From assembly GCF_016428595.1 (NCBI RefSeq), contig NZ_JAELVQ010000007.1:124001-188000 (forward strand): a DNA stretch of 64,000 nucleotides, read 5' to 3'. The notes under the pieces were generated by a model, which was not told the DNA's origin, did no database searches, and saw only the letters and a program-made list of their open reading frames with translations. The DNA comes from Snuella sedimenti. Lineage in GTDB: Bacteria; Bacteroidota; Bacteroidia; Flavobacteriales; Flavobacteriaceae. Positions within the stretch are counted from its first letter, which is position 1; every line of letters starts with the position of its first letter. Below are positions 1 through 7,252 of this stretch, one piece after another. The translations under genes and the position numbers were made by a program.

Positions 1-162
1 ATATTTTGAAATTTTATAGGTATCAATGTGCCCGCTTACAATTACCCAACCGAATGGCATATTTTTATTGGGAGATATTTCAGGGAGGTGGACGTAATGC
101 CATCCACCTTTCCCTGGGAATTTCTGTATCTTACATGCTTTGTTTATAATAAATTTGGTCAT
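1..162 (-). CDS. DUF1905 domain protein, partial at window edge
   Basis: Only the first 54 codons are inside the window; the gene continues past base 1. The visible part carries the DUF1905 signature (PGKGGWHYVHLP near residues 16-27, then FGWVIVSGHIDTYKISK). DUF1905 proteins are small soluble beta-barrels of unknown function, often annotated YdeI/OmpD-associated. The ATG at 162-160 follows the stop of the upstream gene by one base (TAAAATG), so the two are almost certainly co-transcribed and translationally coupled. The family call comes from motif recognition; function is unknown. Confidence 0.75.
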   Translation of the reverse strand, partial: MTKFIINKACKIQKFPGKGGWHYVHLPEISPNKNMPFGWVIVSGHIDTYKISKY

Positions 163-163
163 T

Positions 164-796
164 TTATGCTATTAAATACCAAAAATCTAATTCCATAGTT
201 GTGTCGTCGGCCATTTCCAGCATTGGTTTGCAATATTCATTTTCTGTGTAGCCGAAACATATTTCTTTGGTTTTGCCTAAAGTATTGCCCAATGTTACTT
301 CAGAAAAGCGATTTTCAGCAATTTTACCGATAAAATGAGCTTGGGTATTACTTGCTTTAAAAAGGTATTCGGTTTCAATGGTATTGGAGGTGTTTAGTAA
401 GGCTTGGTAATTGCTTTTATCCTTTAGTGAAAAGCTACCATATTCTATACAGGAAAAGTACTTTGGAATTGAAAAGTTTTCTTTTTCAATAGTCTGAAAG
501 TTCATTTGGACAGAATCTGTTTTAATCAGGTCGAAAAAATCCTGAGCAGATGTGTTATTTTGTATGGTTTTTTCCATTTCCTTTAAGACTTCCATATCTT
601 CTACAAACAATACATTTGCGTAGTTGTTATTTAAATTTCTAACGAGACAATGAAACACAATGCCTTTTTGGTTAGACAAAAAAGCATTTTCAAACTGCAT
701 AACCGTTCTAATTAGTTCGTCGTCTGAGACATGGTCTTTTTTTGTAAAAGAGGTAAACTCCATTGCTTTTGCATTTTTGTTAAGTTGTTTTATCAT
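164..796 (-). CDS. Hypothetical protein, 210 aa
   Basis: An intact ORF of 210 residues with no signal peptide or membrane segment. I do not recognise the family. The alternation of short strands and helices (for example IVFHCLVRNLNNNYANVLFVEDMEVLKEMEK) vaguely recalls dimeric alpha/beta-barrel proteins, but this is a guess. It is the first gene of a two-gene unit with the DUF1905 protein, whose start codon lies one base after this stop. A second ATG at codon 12 is a possible alternative start. A group II intron remnant lies about 100 bp upstream. Confidence 0.6.
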   Translation of the reverse strand: MIKQLNKNAKAMEFTSFTKKDHVSDDELIRTVMQFENAFLSNQKGIVFHCLVRNLNNNYANVLFVEDMEVLKEMEKTIQNNTSAQDFFDLIKTDSVQMNFQTIEKENFSIPKYFSCIEYGSFSLKDKSNYQALLNTSNTIETEYLFKASNTQAHFIGKIAENRFSEVTLGNTLGKTKEICFGYTENEYCKPMLEMADDTTMELDFWYLIA

Positions 797-896
797 TTTA
801 TATATTTTTCTGTTAACAAAGCAAAAATAGAATGGGGGTGAGACAACCCTATGTCAACAGGTTTTTTGTTTTTTAAAAAATTGACCGTTCTATAAT

Positions 897-1280
897 ATGG
901 GTGAGCCTACACCGAAACTATGAGGTCGGGTGAGTTGGCACATAGCTGTGATGTCCAAAATACCGTAAGGTAAGTGCCAAAGTAACAGATATGGCACGAT
1001 TGGAAGTAACCCGAGCGTAAAAGGAAAAACGATTTAAGAATTAGAAATTACGATTAACAATTAATGAAAGATTCATTTCACGAACTACCAGAACACTGTC
1101 CAGATTCTTTGAAAAAGGTGATTTAAGCACAGTGCTATACTACAAAGATTAATGTCATTTTTGAACTGCCTTATACACAATCCGCTGGGTTTACCCTGAG
1201 GAGCATCTATAGACCCAGCCGAAGGTTGCGGTGGTGTGAGAGATTAACCCAGCTAGTTAGTAGCGAAGCCGTCTACTTGT
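897..1280 (+). mobile_element. ORF-less remnant of a group II intron
   Basis: Two blocks match the complete intron at 61025-62866 (read on the minus strand). The first, about 897-1020, contains CTATGAGGTCGG and AGATATGGCA, the domain I region. The second, about 1150-1280, contains CATTTTTGAACTGCC, GCGGTGGTGTGAGAG and GCCGTCTACT, matching domains V-VI and the intron 3' end. The 5' end and the whole reverse transcriptase ORF are missing. An extra hairpin (CTGGGT...ACCCAG, about 1185-1220) sits where the domain V loop should be. The remnant runs on the plus strand while the surrounding genes are on the minus strand. Confidence 0.75.
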
Positions 1281-1455
1281 CTTACAAAAGTATATTCAAC
1301 CAACTTACTTTCTATACTATCTTTCCATTCCAAGGATTATACAGAAAGTTTTTAATCCGTATGCAAATGTTCAGCTACCACCTATGGGGTTTCGGGTGTT
1401 TTTGTTTTCGCATGGAATAATCCATCATGCGTAAATTCCGTTAGCAAAGAATATC

Positions 1456-1974
1456 TTACTCAAATCTTGTTTGTTGGTTTAGTTTTAATAACAATTCATC
1501 TAGTTTCTCAAGTGTTGCGATCATACCTTCTTCCATTCCCATATTGATTACTGCTTCAAGGTCATTTAACGAATCATAAGTTACAACGGTAGTTACAGTA
1601 GAATTTTCGCCTTTATCTTTAAAAGTCACGAGCCATTTCGCTTTGGGCAGGTCTTCATTAATTGTCCCTTCACTATCACAAAATACATCGATTGTACGGT
1701 AGAAGTCAATAGGGTTTATATCGTGGTATTTTGTGTAGCCCCAATATTCTGTGCCTTCTGGGTCAACCATTGCGTAGTGCCAATGTCCGTCATTACTAAA
1801 ATCCATCGATTTTGTTTTAGTGGTAAAAGGTTTTGGTGCAAACCATTGGTCCAAAAATTCTTGTTTGGTGTAGCAGTCCCAAACTAATTGTCTTTCGGCA
1901 TTGAACTCACGTACAATAGTTAGTGTGTTATTTTCCTTATTTACAAGGAAGTCAAATTGCAGATTACTTTTCAT
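1456..1974 (-). CDS. SRPBCC/AHSA1-like domain protein
   Basis: A 172-aa soluble protein with the START-like helix-grip fold of the AHSA1 (activator of Hsp90 ATPase homologue) group. The opening [29 protein letters not shown] (residues 22-50) is the typical START of the family, and it ends in a long helix (residues about 145-165). Such proteins bind hydrophobic ligands; the substrate is unknown. It is the second gene of a pair with the ArsR regulator, overlapping its end by 11 bp, an arrangement common across bacteria. The neighbour probably controls its expression. Confidence 0.85.
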   Translation of the reverse strand: MKSNLQFDFLVNKENNTLTIVREFNAERQLVWDCYTKQEFLDQWFAPKPFTTKTKSMDFSNDGHWHYAMVDPEGTEYWGYTKYHDINPIDFYRTIDVFCDSEGTINEDLPKAKWLVTFKDKGENSTVTTVVTYDSLNDLEAVINMGMEEGMIATLEKLDELLLKLNQQTRFE

Positions 1975-2296
1975 TTTTTTTGTTTTTAAGTGTTGTTAAT
2001 AAATTGTCAAGTTGATCAAAACGGGTTTCCCAAATTTTTCTGAATTGTTCCAACCATTTATCAATTTCTTTCATTTTTTCGATTTTCAGCTCGTAGTAAA
2101 TTTCCCGACCCTGTTGATTTGATTCAACGAGGTCACATTCGCTCAAAATTTGAATGTGCTTTGAAATAGTAGGTCGTGCTGCATCAAAATTGTTGGCTAT
2201 TGCTCCTGCTGTCATAGCCTGTGAAGTTAGTAATACTAAAATCGCTCGTCTAGTTGGGTCTGAAATTGCTTGAAATATATCTCTTCTTAATTTCAT
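1964..2296 (-). CDS. ArsR-family transcriptional regulator
   Basis: A 110-aa winged-helix regulator. It starts [20 protein letters not shown] and continues with the recognition helix region [20 protein letters not shown] (residues about 38-57) and the wing [11 protein letters not shown]. No metal-binding cysteine pair is visible, so it probably does not sense metals. It belongs to the ArsR subgroup paired with AHSA1-domain proteins, and it overlaps that gene. It probably represses its own operon; the operator would lie in the AT-rich stretch just upstream of 2296. Confidence 0.85.
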   Translation of the reverse strand: MKLRRDIFQAISDPTRRAILVLLTSQAMTAGAIANNFDAARPTISKHIQILSECDLVESNQQGREIYYELKIEKMKEIDKWLEQFRKIWETRFDQLDNLLTTLKNKKNEK

Positions 2297-2433
2297 TATG
2301 AAGTTATTTGACTACAAATATAAATGAAGTTATTTGGCTACGCAAATAATTTTGCAAAATTTTAATCACTTCATGTTCATAGCCTATAACCTTAATAAGT
2401 ATATGAAGTTCATAGAAAGACACAGTAAAAGTG

Positions 2434-2620
2434 GGGCGGGCAGACCTGTCTAATGTCCGTTTTGCCTTTAAAACTATCCTAAAGTGCGTTTTACGTCTTT
2501 TTAAGCCCCATGGTTTTAGGGTGCAAGATATTTATACGGCAAAATAAAAGCCCTAAAAAGGGCTTATTTGTATCTTGTTTATAGAAAATTAAGGGCTTGT
2601 GCAACGGTTACTATCTTTGT
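2434..2620. repeat. Long direct repeat, copy 1 (left of toxin-antitoxin pair)
   Basis: A core of about 90 bp (2453-2544) is repeated at 3553-3644, exactly 1100 bp away, with only one or two differences. In both copies the core is followed by a copy-specific hairpin (here AAGCCCT/AGGGCTT, about 2547-2565). After the hairpin comes a second shared block (atttgt..cttgtttt.tagaaaattaa.ggcttgtgcaac). The repeat brackets the HigBA-type module. Its nature is unknown; it could be a duplicated cassette junction. Confidence 0.8.
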
Positions 2621-2637
2621 TGTGGTGCGTAATTTTT

Positions 2638-2922
2638 TTAAGCTGAAGTTGGATTCACTTGAATTTGTCCTCCGATTGCTTTTAATACTTTCATAATTGT
2701 CGCAAATTGAGGTTTTGCTCCATCAGATAATGCTTTGTATAAACTTGGTCTACTTAACCCAGTTTCCTCTGCAATTTTTGTCATTCCAATTGCTTTTGCA
2801 ATATGTCCAATTGCATTAATTATATCTGCATTATTTCCTTCTTCTAAAACAGTATTAAGGTATTCTGCAATCATCTCTTTGTTGTCTAAATAATCGGCTA
2901 TTTCAAATCTTGAAGTTCCCAT
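2638..2922 (-). CDS. HigA-type antitoxin (addiction module antidote)
   Basis: A 94-aa DNA-binding protein of the addiction module antidote family. It contains the helix-turn-helix MTKIAEETGLSRPSLYKALS (residues about 48-67) and the family ending KVLKAIGGQIQV. It should neutralise the toxin encoded immediately upstream and autorepress the operon. Toxin stands before antitoxin, as in higBA and unlike relBE. The stop codon of the toxin and this start are separated by 3 bp. The module lies between two long direct repeats, typical of a mobile or cassette-borne unit. Confidence 0.85.
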   Translation of the reverse strand: MGTSRFEIADYLDNKEMIAEYLNTVLEEGNNADIINAIGHIAKAIGMTKIAEETGLSRPSLYKALSDGAKPQFATIMKVLKAIGGQIQVNPTSA

Positions 2923-2925
2923 TTT

Positions 2926-3225
2926 TTATTTATTTAATTTTTTCCAAATTTCTTTTGCTTTAGCAATGTCTTTCTGTTGAGTAGATTTATCTCCACCAAT
3001 AAGTAAAACAATGATTTTTCCGTCTTTTTCTTTAAAGTAAACTCTGTAGCCTTTTGCAAAATTTATTCGCATTTCTCGAATTCCATCACCAATTGTTTTA
3101 CAATCGCCAAAATGTTTGTAAGTTTCTAATTTTTGAATTCTGAACAAAATTTTTGCTTTTGCTTTAAAGTCTTTAAGCTTTCTCAGCCATTTGTCAAATT
3201 CATTTGTTTTCTCAATAAAAAACAT
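2926..3225 (-). CDS. HigB/RelE-ParE superfamily toxin
   Basis: A 99-aa protein of the addiction module killer group in the RelE/ParE superfamily. The N-terminal FFIEKTNEFDKWLRKLKD and the central GDGIREMRINFAKGYRVYF followed by IIVLLIGGDKSTQQKDI are hallmarks. Members are usually ribosome-dependent mRNA interferases; which activity this one has cannot be told from sequence. It forms a toxin-first pair with the antitoxin 3 bp downstream. Promoter-like AT-rich DNA lies upstream (3226-3270). Confidence 0.87.
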   Translation of the reverse strand: MFFIEKTNEFDKWLRKLKDFKAKAKILFRIQKLETYKHFGDCKTIGDGIREMRINFAKGYRVYFKEKDGKIIVLLIGGDKSTQQKDIAKAKEIWKKLNK

Positions 3226-3442
3226 AAATTATGTATCTACTTGGATACAAAATTAAGAAAAATATTTGAATAAATTCAGTCCAGGTTGGTTTTTCAGTAG
3301 AGTGAGTTTTTATGAACCACAGCGTTCTCGGTTATGATTTCGTTGCGGAAAAATCCGCAGTATTCTTTCCGCTGTATCCGAAAGATAGCAAATTTGCGTT
3401 GAATTCCGATTAGGAATTCAACCGCAATGAATGATAGTCATT

Positions 3443-3537
3443 GTGGGTATCCTTTCGTGTCAATGTGCGATTTTTCTAGAGGGTGCAAGTCCCTTATGGG
3501 TAGGGGTATCGCCTTTAACCATTAGTAAGTCGCAAGG
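3443..3537 (+). mobile_element. 5'-end fragment of a group II intron
   Basis: About 75 bp, from GTGCGATTTTTCTAGAGG (3465) through GTGCAAGTCCCTTATGGG to AGTAAGTCGCAAGG, matches the 5' region of the complete intron at 62760-62866 (minus strand) almost base for base. The matching 5' end begins near 3443 but lacks the GCCCAGCATGGGC hairpin of the full copy. Homology stops abruptly where repeat copy 2 begins. It lies on the plus strand, opposite to the neighbouring genes. Confidence 0.75.
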
Positions 3538-3720
3538 TGGGCGGCATGTCCGATGTCCGTTTTGCCTTTAAAACTATCCTAAAGTGCGTTTTACGTCTTT
3601 TTAAGCCCCATGGTTTTAGGGTGCAAAATATTTATACGGCAAAAGAAGAGGCTGCCTTTTTGGACAGCCTCTATTTGTGTCTTGTTTTTAGAAAATTAAT
3701 GGCTTGTGCAACTATTACTG
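3534..3720. repeat. Long direct repeat, copy 2 (right of toxin-antitoxin pair)
   Basis: Second copy of the repeat at 2434-2620. The shared core is 3553-3644. The central hairpin differs completely in sequence (GAGGCTGCC/GGACAGCCTC, about 3648-3671), but the flanks on both sides of it are conserved. An ORF of 90 codons crosses this copy; it is an artefact of the repeat and has no support as a gene. Confidence 0.8.
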
Positions 3721-3842
3721 GTATTGTAAGGTGGCTTTTTTTATTTTTGATCGTTGGCAAAGGCATACTCTTTTACAGTTTGGGTTTAGCTTGGATGGCG
3801 CGACTGTGAAAGTGTATGGCTCGTAGCGTTGGGATTTCAGGA

Positions 3843-4154
3843 CTATGCTTTAATCTGAAAGTTTAATTTAATGAATGAACCATCTTCATTTTTGTAAACT
3901 GTTCCATATTCCATTTTAGAGCCAGACGGATTGTCAAGTCTTGCAGAATTTTTTAAATATTGTTTGAACTTATTGAAGTCAATTAAATGATAGCAAAGCA
4001 TTTCTGCATTTGGTTTAATAATGATAATTCCACCGACTATATCATATTTTCCAGACCATACTGCTTTTGAAGTCATTCCTAAAGCAGCCTCAACCAAAAA
4101 GTTCACTAACCTATATTCGTAAAATTTATGTCCTTGGGTAAGGTCATAATTCAT
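3843..4154 (-). pseudogene. C-terminal fragment resembling HpaII-type restriction endonuclease
   Basis: The 103-codon ORF resembles the C-terminal third of HpaII-family restriction enzymes: LTQGHKFYEYRLVNFL, AALGM, GKYDIVGGIIIIK, CYHLIDFNKFKQYL, then a run ending in KLNFQIKA. Similar sequence continues upstream of the ATG in the same frame (INEVIEKIRKDNP), then meets a stop. The gene is therefore missing its N-terminal two thirds. No partner methyltransferase is adjacent. The family assignment is from memory of conserved blocks and needs a profile search. Confidence 0.5.
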
Positions 4155-4189
4155 TGGATTGTCTTTCCTGATTTTTTCAATTACTTCGT

Positions 4190-4546
4190 TTATTCCTCGA
4201 AGTCAATCCAATTATAACACTCAATTGCGTACTCGTCAGGAAATGTCAGATGAAAATATTCGTAGGGTTTGTTCTTTTTTAAAAATCCGAGTAATTTTTC
4301 TTTTCGTAATACTTTTGCTTTTCTCAAGTCGAATTGTATAGTCTTGCTTTCTTTGAGGATTTTCAATGCTTTTTCATTGAGTATATATTCATTTATAGAG
4401 TGCAAAATATCATTGAGTTTGTTAAATTCAACATCGTCATACATTTTACAGACTGCAATATATTGTCCATTGATTTTTTTATAATCAACGTCCTCAATTG
4501 CCCCAGAATCGTCGACGTGAAATGTAAAGTACTTCATTTTCTTCAA
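4190..4546 (-). CDS. Hypothetical protein, 118 aa, first gene after an attC-like site
   Basis: An acidic, soluble protein that I do not recognise. It begins MKKMKYFTFHVDDSGAIEDV and ends FPDEYAIECYNWIDFEE; a start at codon 4 is equally possible. Its ATG lies only a few bases past the GTTACCTACC end of an attC-like site on the same strand. That is where the first gene of an integron cassette sits. Downstream is the truncated restriction-enzyme-like ORF, so its original cassette partner may be lost. Confidence 0.55.
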   Translation of the reverse strand: MKKMKYFTFHVDDSGAIEDVDYKKINGQYIAVCKMYDDVEFNKLNDILHSINEYILNEKALKILKESKTIQFDLRKAKVLRKEKLLGFLKKNKPYEYFHLTFPDEYAIECYNWIDFEE

Positions 4547-4551
4547 ATGGT

Positions 4552-4645
4552 AGGTAACTAGTTATATGCGGAATTATTATACGTATTTATCATCTTTAGT
4601 TTCCGGATAAGAGGAACTTTTGTTCCCCATTATAACTTACAGGCT
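4552..4645 (-). other. attC-like recombination site, minus orientation
   Basis: Read on the minus strand, the arm AGTTATAATGGGG pairs imperfectly with CCGCATATAACTA and is followed by the core GTTACCT (4558-4552). The interior GGAACAAAAGTTCCTCTTATCCGG and flanks are nearly identical to the site at 54774-54863, which lies on the other strand. The 118-aa gene starts just past the core, as in a cassette. No matching far end of this cassette was found, so the array here seems eroded. Confidence 0.55.
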
Positions 4646-5016
4646 ATAAATATAAATAAAAGCTTACAATAGTTGTACAGAGCATTCCTTCTTTCTGTAA
4701 AATGCTCTCAGACAATTTTTTAAAAGCCCATACCATCAAATTGAGTAAAAAAATGCTTTAATGAATACTTTTCAAATCGATAGCTATTAACGTGAATAAT
4801 GCTTAAGACTTCTAATGTCTCCTCCAGTGAAATTTTGGAAGAATTTAGTACTTCGACAAAGCCCGTATCGAGTTTATCGAGATGCTCAGTAGAGCTATCT
4901 ATAAACACTTTTAGCTGGGAATTTATTTGTTTTCGATACACCAAATCACAGATTTGGCTCTCAAACTGACATAAATTCCTTATCCATTATTCACGTTATT
5001 ATATATCGTTGTCATC
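4646..5016. other. Intergenic region without a supported gene
   Basis: It holds a hairpin (GAGCATT/AATGCTC, about 4681-4707) and a 74-codon minus-strand ORF (4720-4944). The ORF's motif HLDKLDTGFVEVL looks like translation of a non-coding dispersed repeat common in flavobacterial genomes (cttcgacaaagcccgtatcgag). I see no ribosome binding site or domain, and I do not call it a gene. Confidence 0.5.
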
Positions 5017-5112
5017 GGTATTGTACCTTCTCTATTTGGCTAATCGACTAAGGGGCGTGTCAGTCAGTATGGCATTCTTGTAGGGCTTACAGACCAGATG
5101 AACGCTTAGTTA
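5017..5112 (-). mobile_element. End of an IS91-family element, remnant
   Basis: The minus strand from 5112 (TAACTAAGCGTTCATCTGG, then TCTGTAAG and GTCGATTAGCC) is clearly homologous to the left end of the complete IS91-type element at 57509-57605 (TAACTAAGTGTTCATGTGG and so on). The transposase gene is absent. The match starts exactly at TAACTAAG in both places, which fixes that end of the element family. Confidence 0.65.
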
Positions 5113-5125
5113 CTAGCTCTATTTT

Positions 5126-5545
5126 TTATTCCAGAAGTTGCATTAGTATTCCAAATATTCCAATTATCAAACATAAGGGCGAAAAGAATTTGGTGTCCAA
5201 TTTACCAAAATCAGTTTTCTTTACGCTTTTAAAAAATCCGACATATTTAAATTCGCCAATTGCACGTAAAATAAATATGATTGGAATTATCCAACTTCCG
5301 TATTTCATAATCCATTCGGGTAAATTGTGTTCAATAAGTTCAGATTTAAGAATATAAAAAAATCCGAATGCAGTTAATCCAATTCCAACTATCGCACTAT
5401 CAATTTTTTTCGGATTTAATACTCTATCTCCGTTTTCCTTGGTAGGTAAGGATGCCGAAAAACCAAATGTTCCTCCGATAACCCAATTAAAATGAAGTAA
5501 TCCAAGTCCAATTAGTATTAAGCTTAATATTATCGAGATAATCAT
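5126..5545 (-). CDS. DUF3995 family membrane protein
   Basis: A 139-aa integral membrane protein with four predicted hydrophobic segments (residues about 2-20, 50-67, 80-97, 120-137). It shows DUF3995 signatures: LLHFNWVIGGTFG, SLPTKENGDRVLNP, LRAIGEFKYVGFFKSV and LDTKFFSPLCL. Function is unknown. A related gene type is often found as a lone gene in accessory regions. Here it sits between an IS91-type end (downstream) and a tyrosine recombinase fragment (upstream), so it was probably acquired. Confidence 0.8.
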   Translation of the reverse strand: MIISIILSLILIGLGLLHFNWVIGGTFGFSASLPTKENGDRVLNPKKIDSAIVGIGLTAFGFFYILKSELIEHNLPEWIMKYGSWIIPIIFILRAIGEFKYVGFFKSVKKTDFGKLDTKFFSPLCLIIGIFGILMQLLE

Positions 5546-5550
5546 AGTTT

Positions 5551-5670
5551 TCAGTTGATTGCTCTTAAATTGGTACTATCGTTCAAAAAGTGTGTTGCAA
5601 ACGAATGCCTTAAAGTGTGTACTGTGACAGGAACATAAATCCTCACTTTCTTTTGAGGTATTATAACAAT
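5551..5670 (-). pseudogene. Tyrosine recombinase C-terminal fragment
   Basis: A minus-strand reading frame translates to PQKKVRIYVPVTVHTLRHSF followed by ATHFLNDSTNLRAIN and a stop. This contains the HxLRHSFATH box with the catalytic Arg of tyrosine recombinases. A stop lies just upstream in frame, and the downstream LGH..Y block is missing, so only about 40 codons survive. It sits at the border between the accessory region and the conserved chromosome. Whether it came from an integron integrase or a Xer-like/IS-borne recombinase cannot be decided. Confidence 0.75.
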
Positions 5671-5718
5671 TCATCTCATATTTTTAAGAGGCTGTGAATT
5701 TAAAAAGCGCTATGTCGC

Positions 5719-6618
5719 TTACTTCCGTTCATAGGTTAAGAACGAGTAATTATGTTCGTTCTTTTCATCTTTCTCGTAAAAAGTTTTAGTAGTTTCTTTC
5801 CATACCGTTGTATCTATTTCTGGGAAGAACGTATCGGCTTCGAAGTTGGCATGAACACGTGTTAGCTCAATCTTATCGGCGATGTGCATGGCTTGTTTGT
5901 AAATTTCGCCGCCACCTATTATAAATGGCTGGTTGTCGTCTTTAGAGGCATCAATAGCGTCCTCCAGGTTATTAACCACAATCACACCATCTGGAACCGT
6001 GTAATTACTTTGTCTTGTAATGACCACATGGGTGCGGTTTGGAAGTGGCTTGGGAAAACTCTCAAAGGTTTTGCGCCCCATAATAATATGATGACCGTTT
6101 GTTAGGTTTTTAAAGTGTTTTAGGTCGTCGCTTAAATGCCAAATTAATTTATTGTCTTTGCCTATCGCGTTATTTTCGGCAGCAGCAACAATAATAGTGA
6201 GTTCCATGTCTTTCTTGGGAGGTATTTTTTTTGTCACTTCTTTATTGGGCATATCGTTTTCAACTTTAGCCTTAAGTTTGGCTATGCGTTCTTGTTGTAA
6301 GCTTACTAGTTTTGCTAATTGCGCCTGTTCCCAGGCTTTGCCCATAAATTTATGAGTGATAAACACATTAAATGTGTGATACAGTAAAACAAATAACCAG
6401 ATAACAATGGCATGTACAAACCATTCTTTTTCAAAAAAAGTGATGTCCTTACCAATGCCCAGTACGGTATTGGCACCAATTAAAAAGAGCGACCCAATTA
6501 AAAATAGGACAAAATGAATATATAGGCGCTTTTTTTGTTTAATGCGGCGTTGCGCCGTTTCAATAAGTGCCAATTGTTCTTTATCTATTTGTGGTGTTGA
6601 TTTCTTTTTTCCAAACAT
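5719..6618 (-). CDS. 2TM-domain / dihydrofolate reductase fusion
   Basis: The 299-aa protein joins two parts. Residues about 20-105 are a 2TM domain with membrane segments near 33-53 and 67-88. Residues 138-299 are a complete dihydrofolate reductase (ELTIIVAAAENNAIG; IWHLSDDLKHFK with the catalytic Asp near 165; IMGRKTFES; IIGGGEIYKQA). The DHFR part reduces dihydrofolate to tetrahydrofolate with NADPH, closing the cycle opened by thymidylate synthase 0.6 kb away. A helical linker (100-136) joins them. The fusion would tether the enzyme to the inner membrane. An internal Met at 138 could start a soluble DHFR. Confidence 0.9.
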   Translation of the reverse strand: MFGKKKSTPQIDKEQLALIETAQRRIKQKKRLYIHFVLFLIGSLFLIGANTVLGIGKDITFFEKEWFVHAIVIWLFVLLYHTFNVFITHKFMGKAWEQAQLAKLVSLQQERIAKLKAKVENDMPNKEVTKKIPPKKDMELTIIVAAAENNAIGKDNKLIWHLSDDLKHFKNLTNGHHIIMGRKTFESFPKPLPNRTHVVITRQSNYTVPDGVIVVNNLEDAIDASKDDNQPFIIGGGEIYKQAMHIADKIELTRVHANFEADTFFPEIDTTVWKETTKTFYEKDEKNEHNYSFLTYERK

Positions 6619-6900
6619 ATCAATAAAATAATGTGGTAAAGTTAATGCTTTTTAATGATATGGTTGTATTAAAAATCGTTCTTAAGAACAATGGAAAGGT
6701 ATATATATGAACAAGTTAGTGAAAGAAAATTAGTTCAATTGATTTGTTGATCCCATAATTTTTATATAGGAATATTATGTACTTTAAATTAATGTTAAGC
6801 CTTATTATTAAATTGATAATTCTTTTATTCAAAGCGAATTAAATGCTGAGTTTTAGGCTATTGTTCTTTAATTTTGTGCCAAACAACACACTTATTTATT

Positions 6901-7197
6901 ATGGCAATAACAAAACAATACTTAAAAAGTAAACCCGTATGTAAAGTCACTTTCTCTATCCTTGCTAAGGAAGCAAGTGATGTATCTGTAGTTGGAAGTT
7001 TTAACGAATGGGATACGAAAGCGGCGCCGCTTAAAAAGTTAAAAAATGGCACGTTTAAAGGCACAATAAACTTAGATAAGGATGCTTCCTATGAGTTTAA
7101 ATACGTTGTAGATGGTAACTATGTTAACGACGAAGCTGCCGATGCTTACGCATGGAACGATTACGCTGCAGCTGAAAACAGTGTAGTGAACGTATAA
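6901..7197 (+). CDS. Glycogen-recognition (CBM48/isoamylase N-terminal) domain protein
   Basis: A 98-aa single-domain protein starting at MAITKQYLKS; an upstream ATG exists, but this start gives the compact domain. The fold is the CBM48 / AMPK-beta glycogen-binding type: VTFSILAKEASDVSVVGSFN, EWDTKAAPLKK, YEFKYVVDGNYVNDEAADAY. Such stand-alone domains probably bind alpha-glucans or act as small adaptors; the partner is unknown. It converges with thyA onto a shared terminator hairpin at 7221-7249. Confidence 0.85.
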   Translation: MAITKQYLKSKPVCKVTFSILAKEASDVSVVGSFNEWDTKAAPLKKLKNGTFKGTINLDKDASYEFKYVVDGNYVNDEAADAYAWNDYAAAENSVVNV

Positions 7198-7220
7198 TTT
7201 TAGGATTAATAAAAAAAGAT

Positions 7221-7249
7221 AAGCGCTTTCTTGAACTAAGAAAGCGCTT
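7221..7249. terminator. Bidirectional terminator between CBM48 gene and thyA
   Basis: Perfect hairpin AAGCGCTTTCTT / AAGAAAGCGCTT with a 5-nt loop, flanked by A and T runs on both sides, between two convergent genes. Confidence 0.9.
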
Positions 7250-7252
7250 TTT

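Noticed and set aside
1226-1420. 64-codon plus-strand ORF
   Set aside because: It overlaps the 3' end of the group II intron remnant and has no domain or start signal.
2434-3720. CRISPR array from repeated sequence
   Set aside because: Only two long copies, 1.1 kb apart with genes between; no short regularly spaced repeats anywhere in the window.
3537-3809. 90-codon plus-strand ORF
   Set aside because: It is a translation of the direct repeat and its hairpin; copy 1 of the repeat does not keep the frame open.
4720-4944. 74-codon minus-strand ORF
   Set aside because: The HLDKLDTGFVEVL motif looks like a translated dispersed non-coding repeat common in flavobacteria; no other support.
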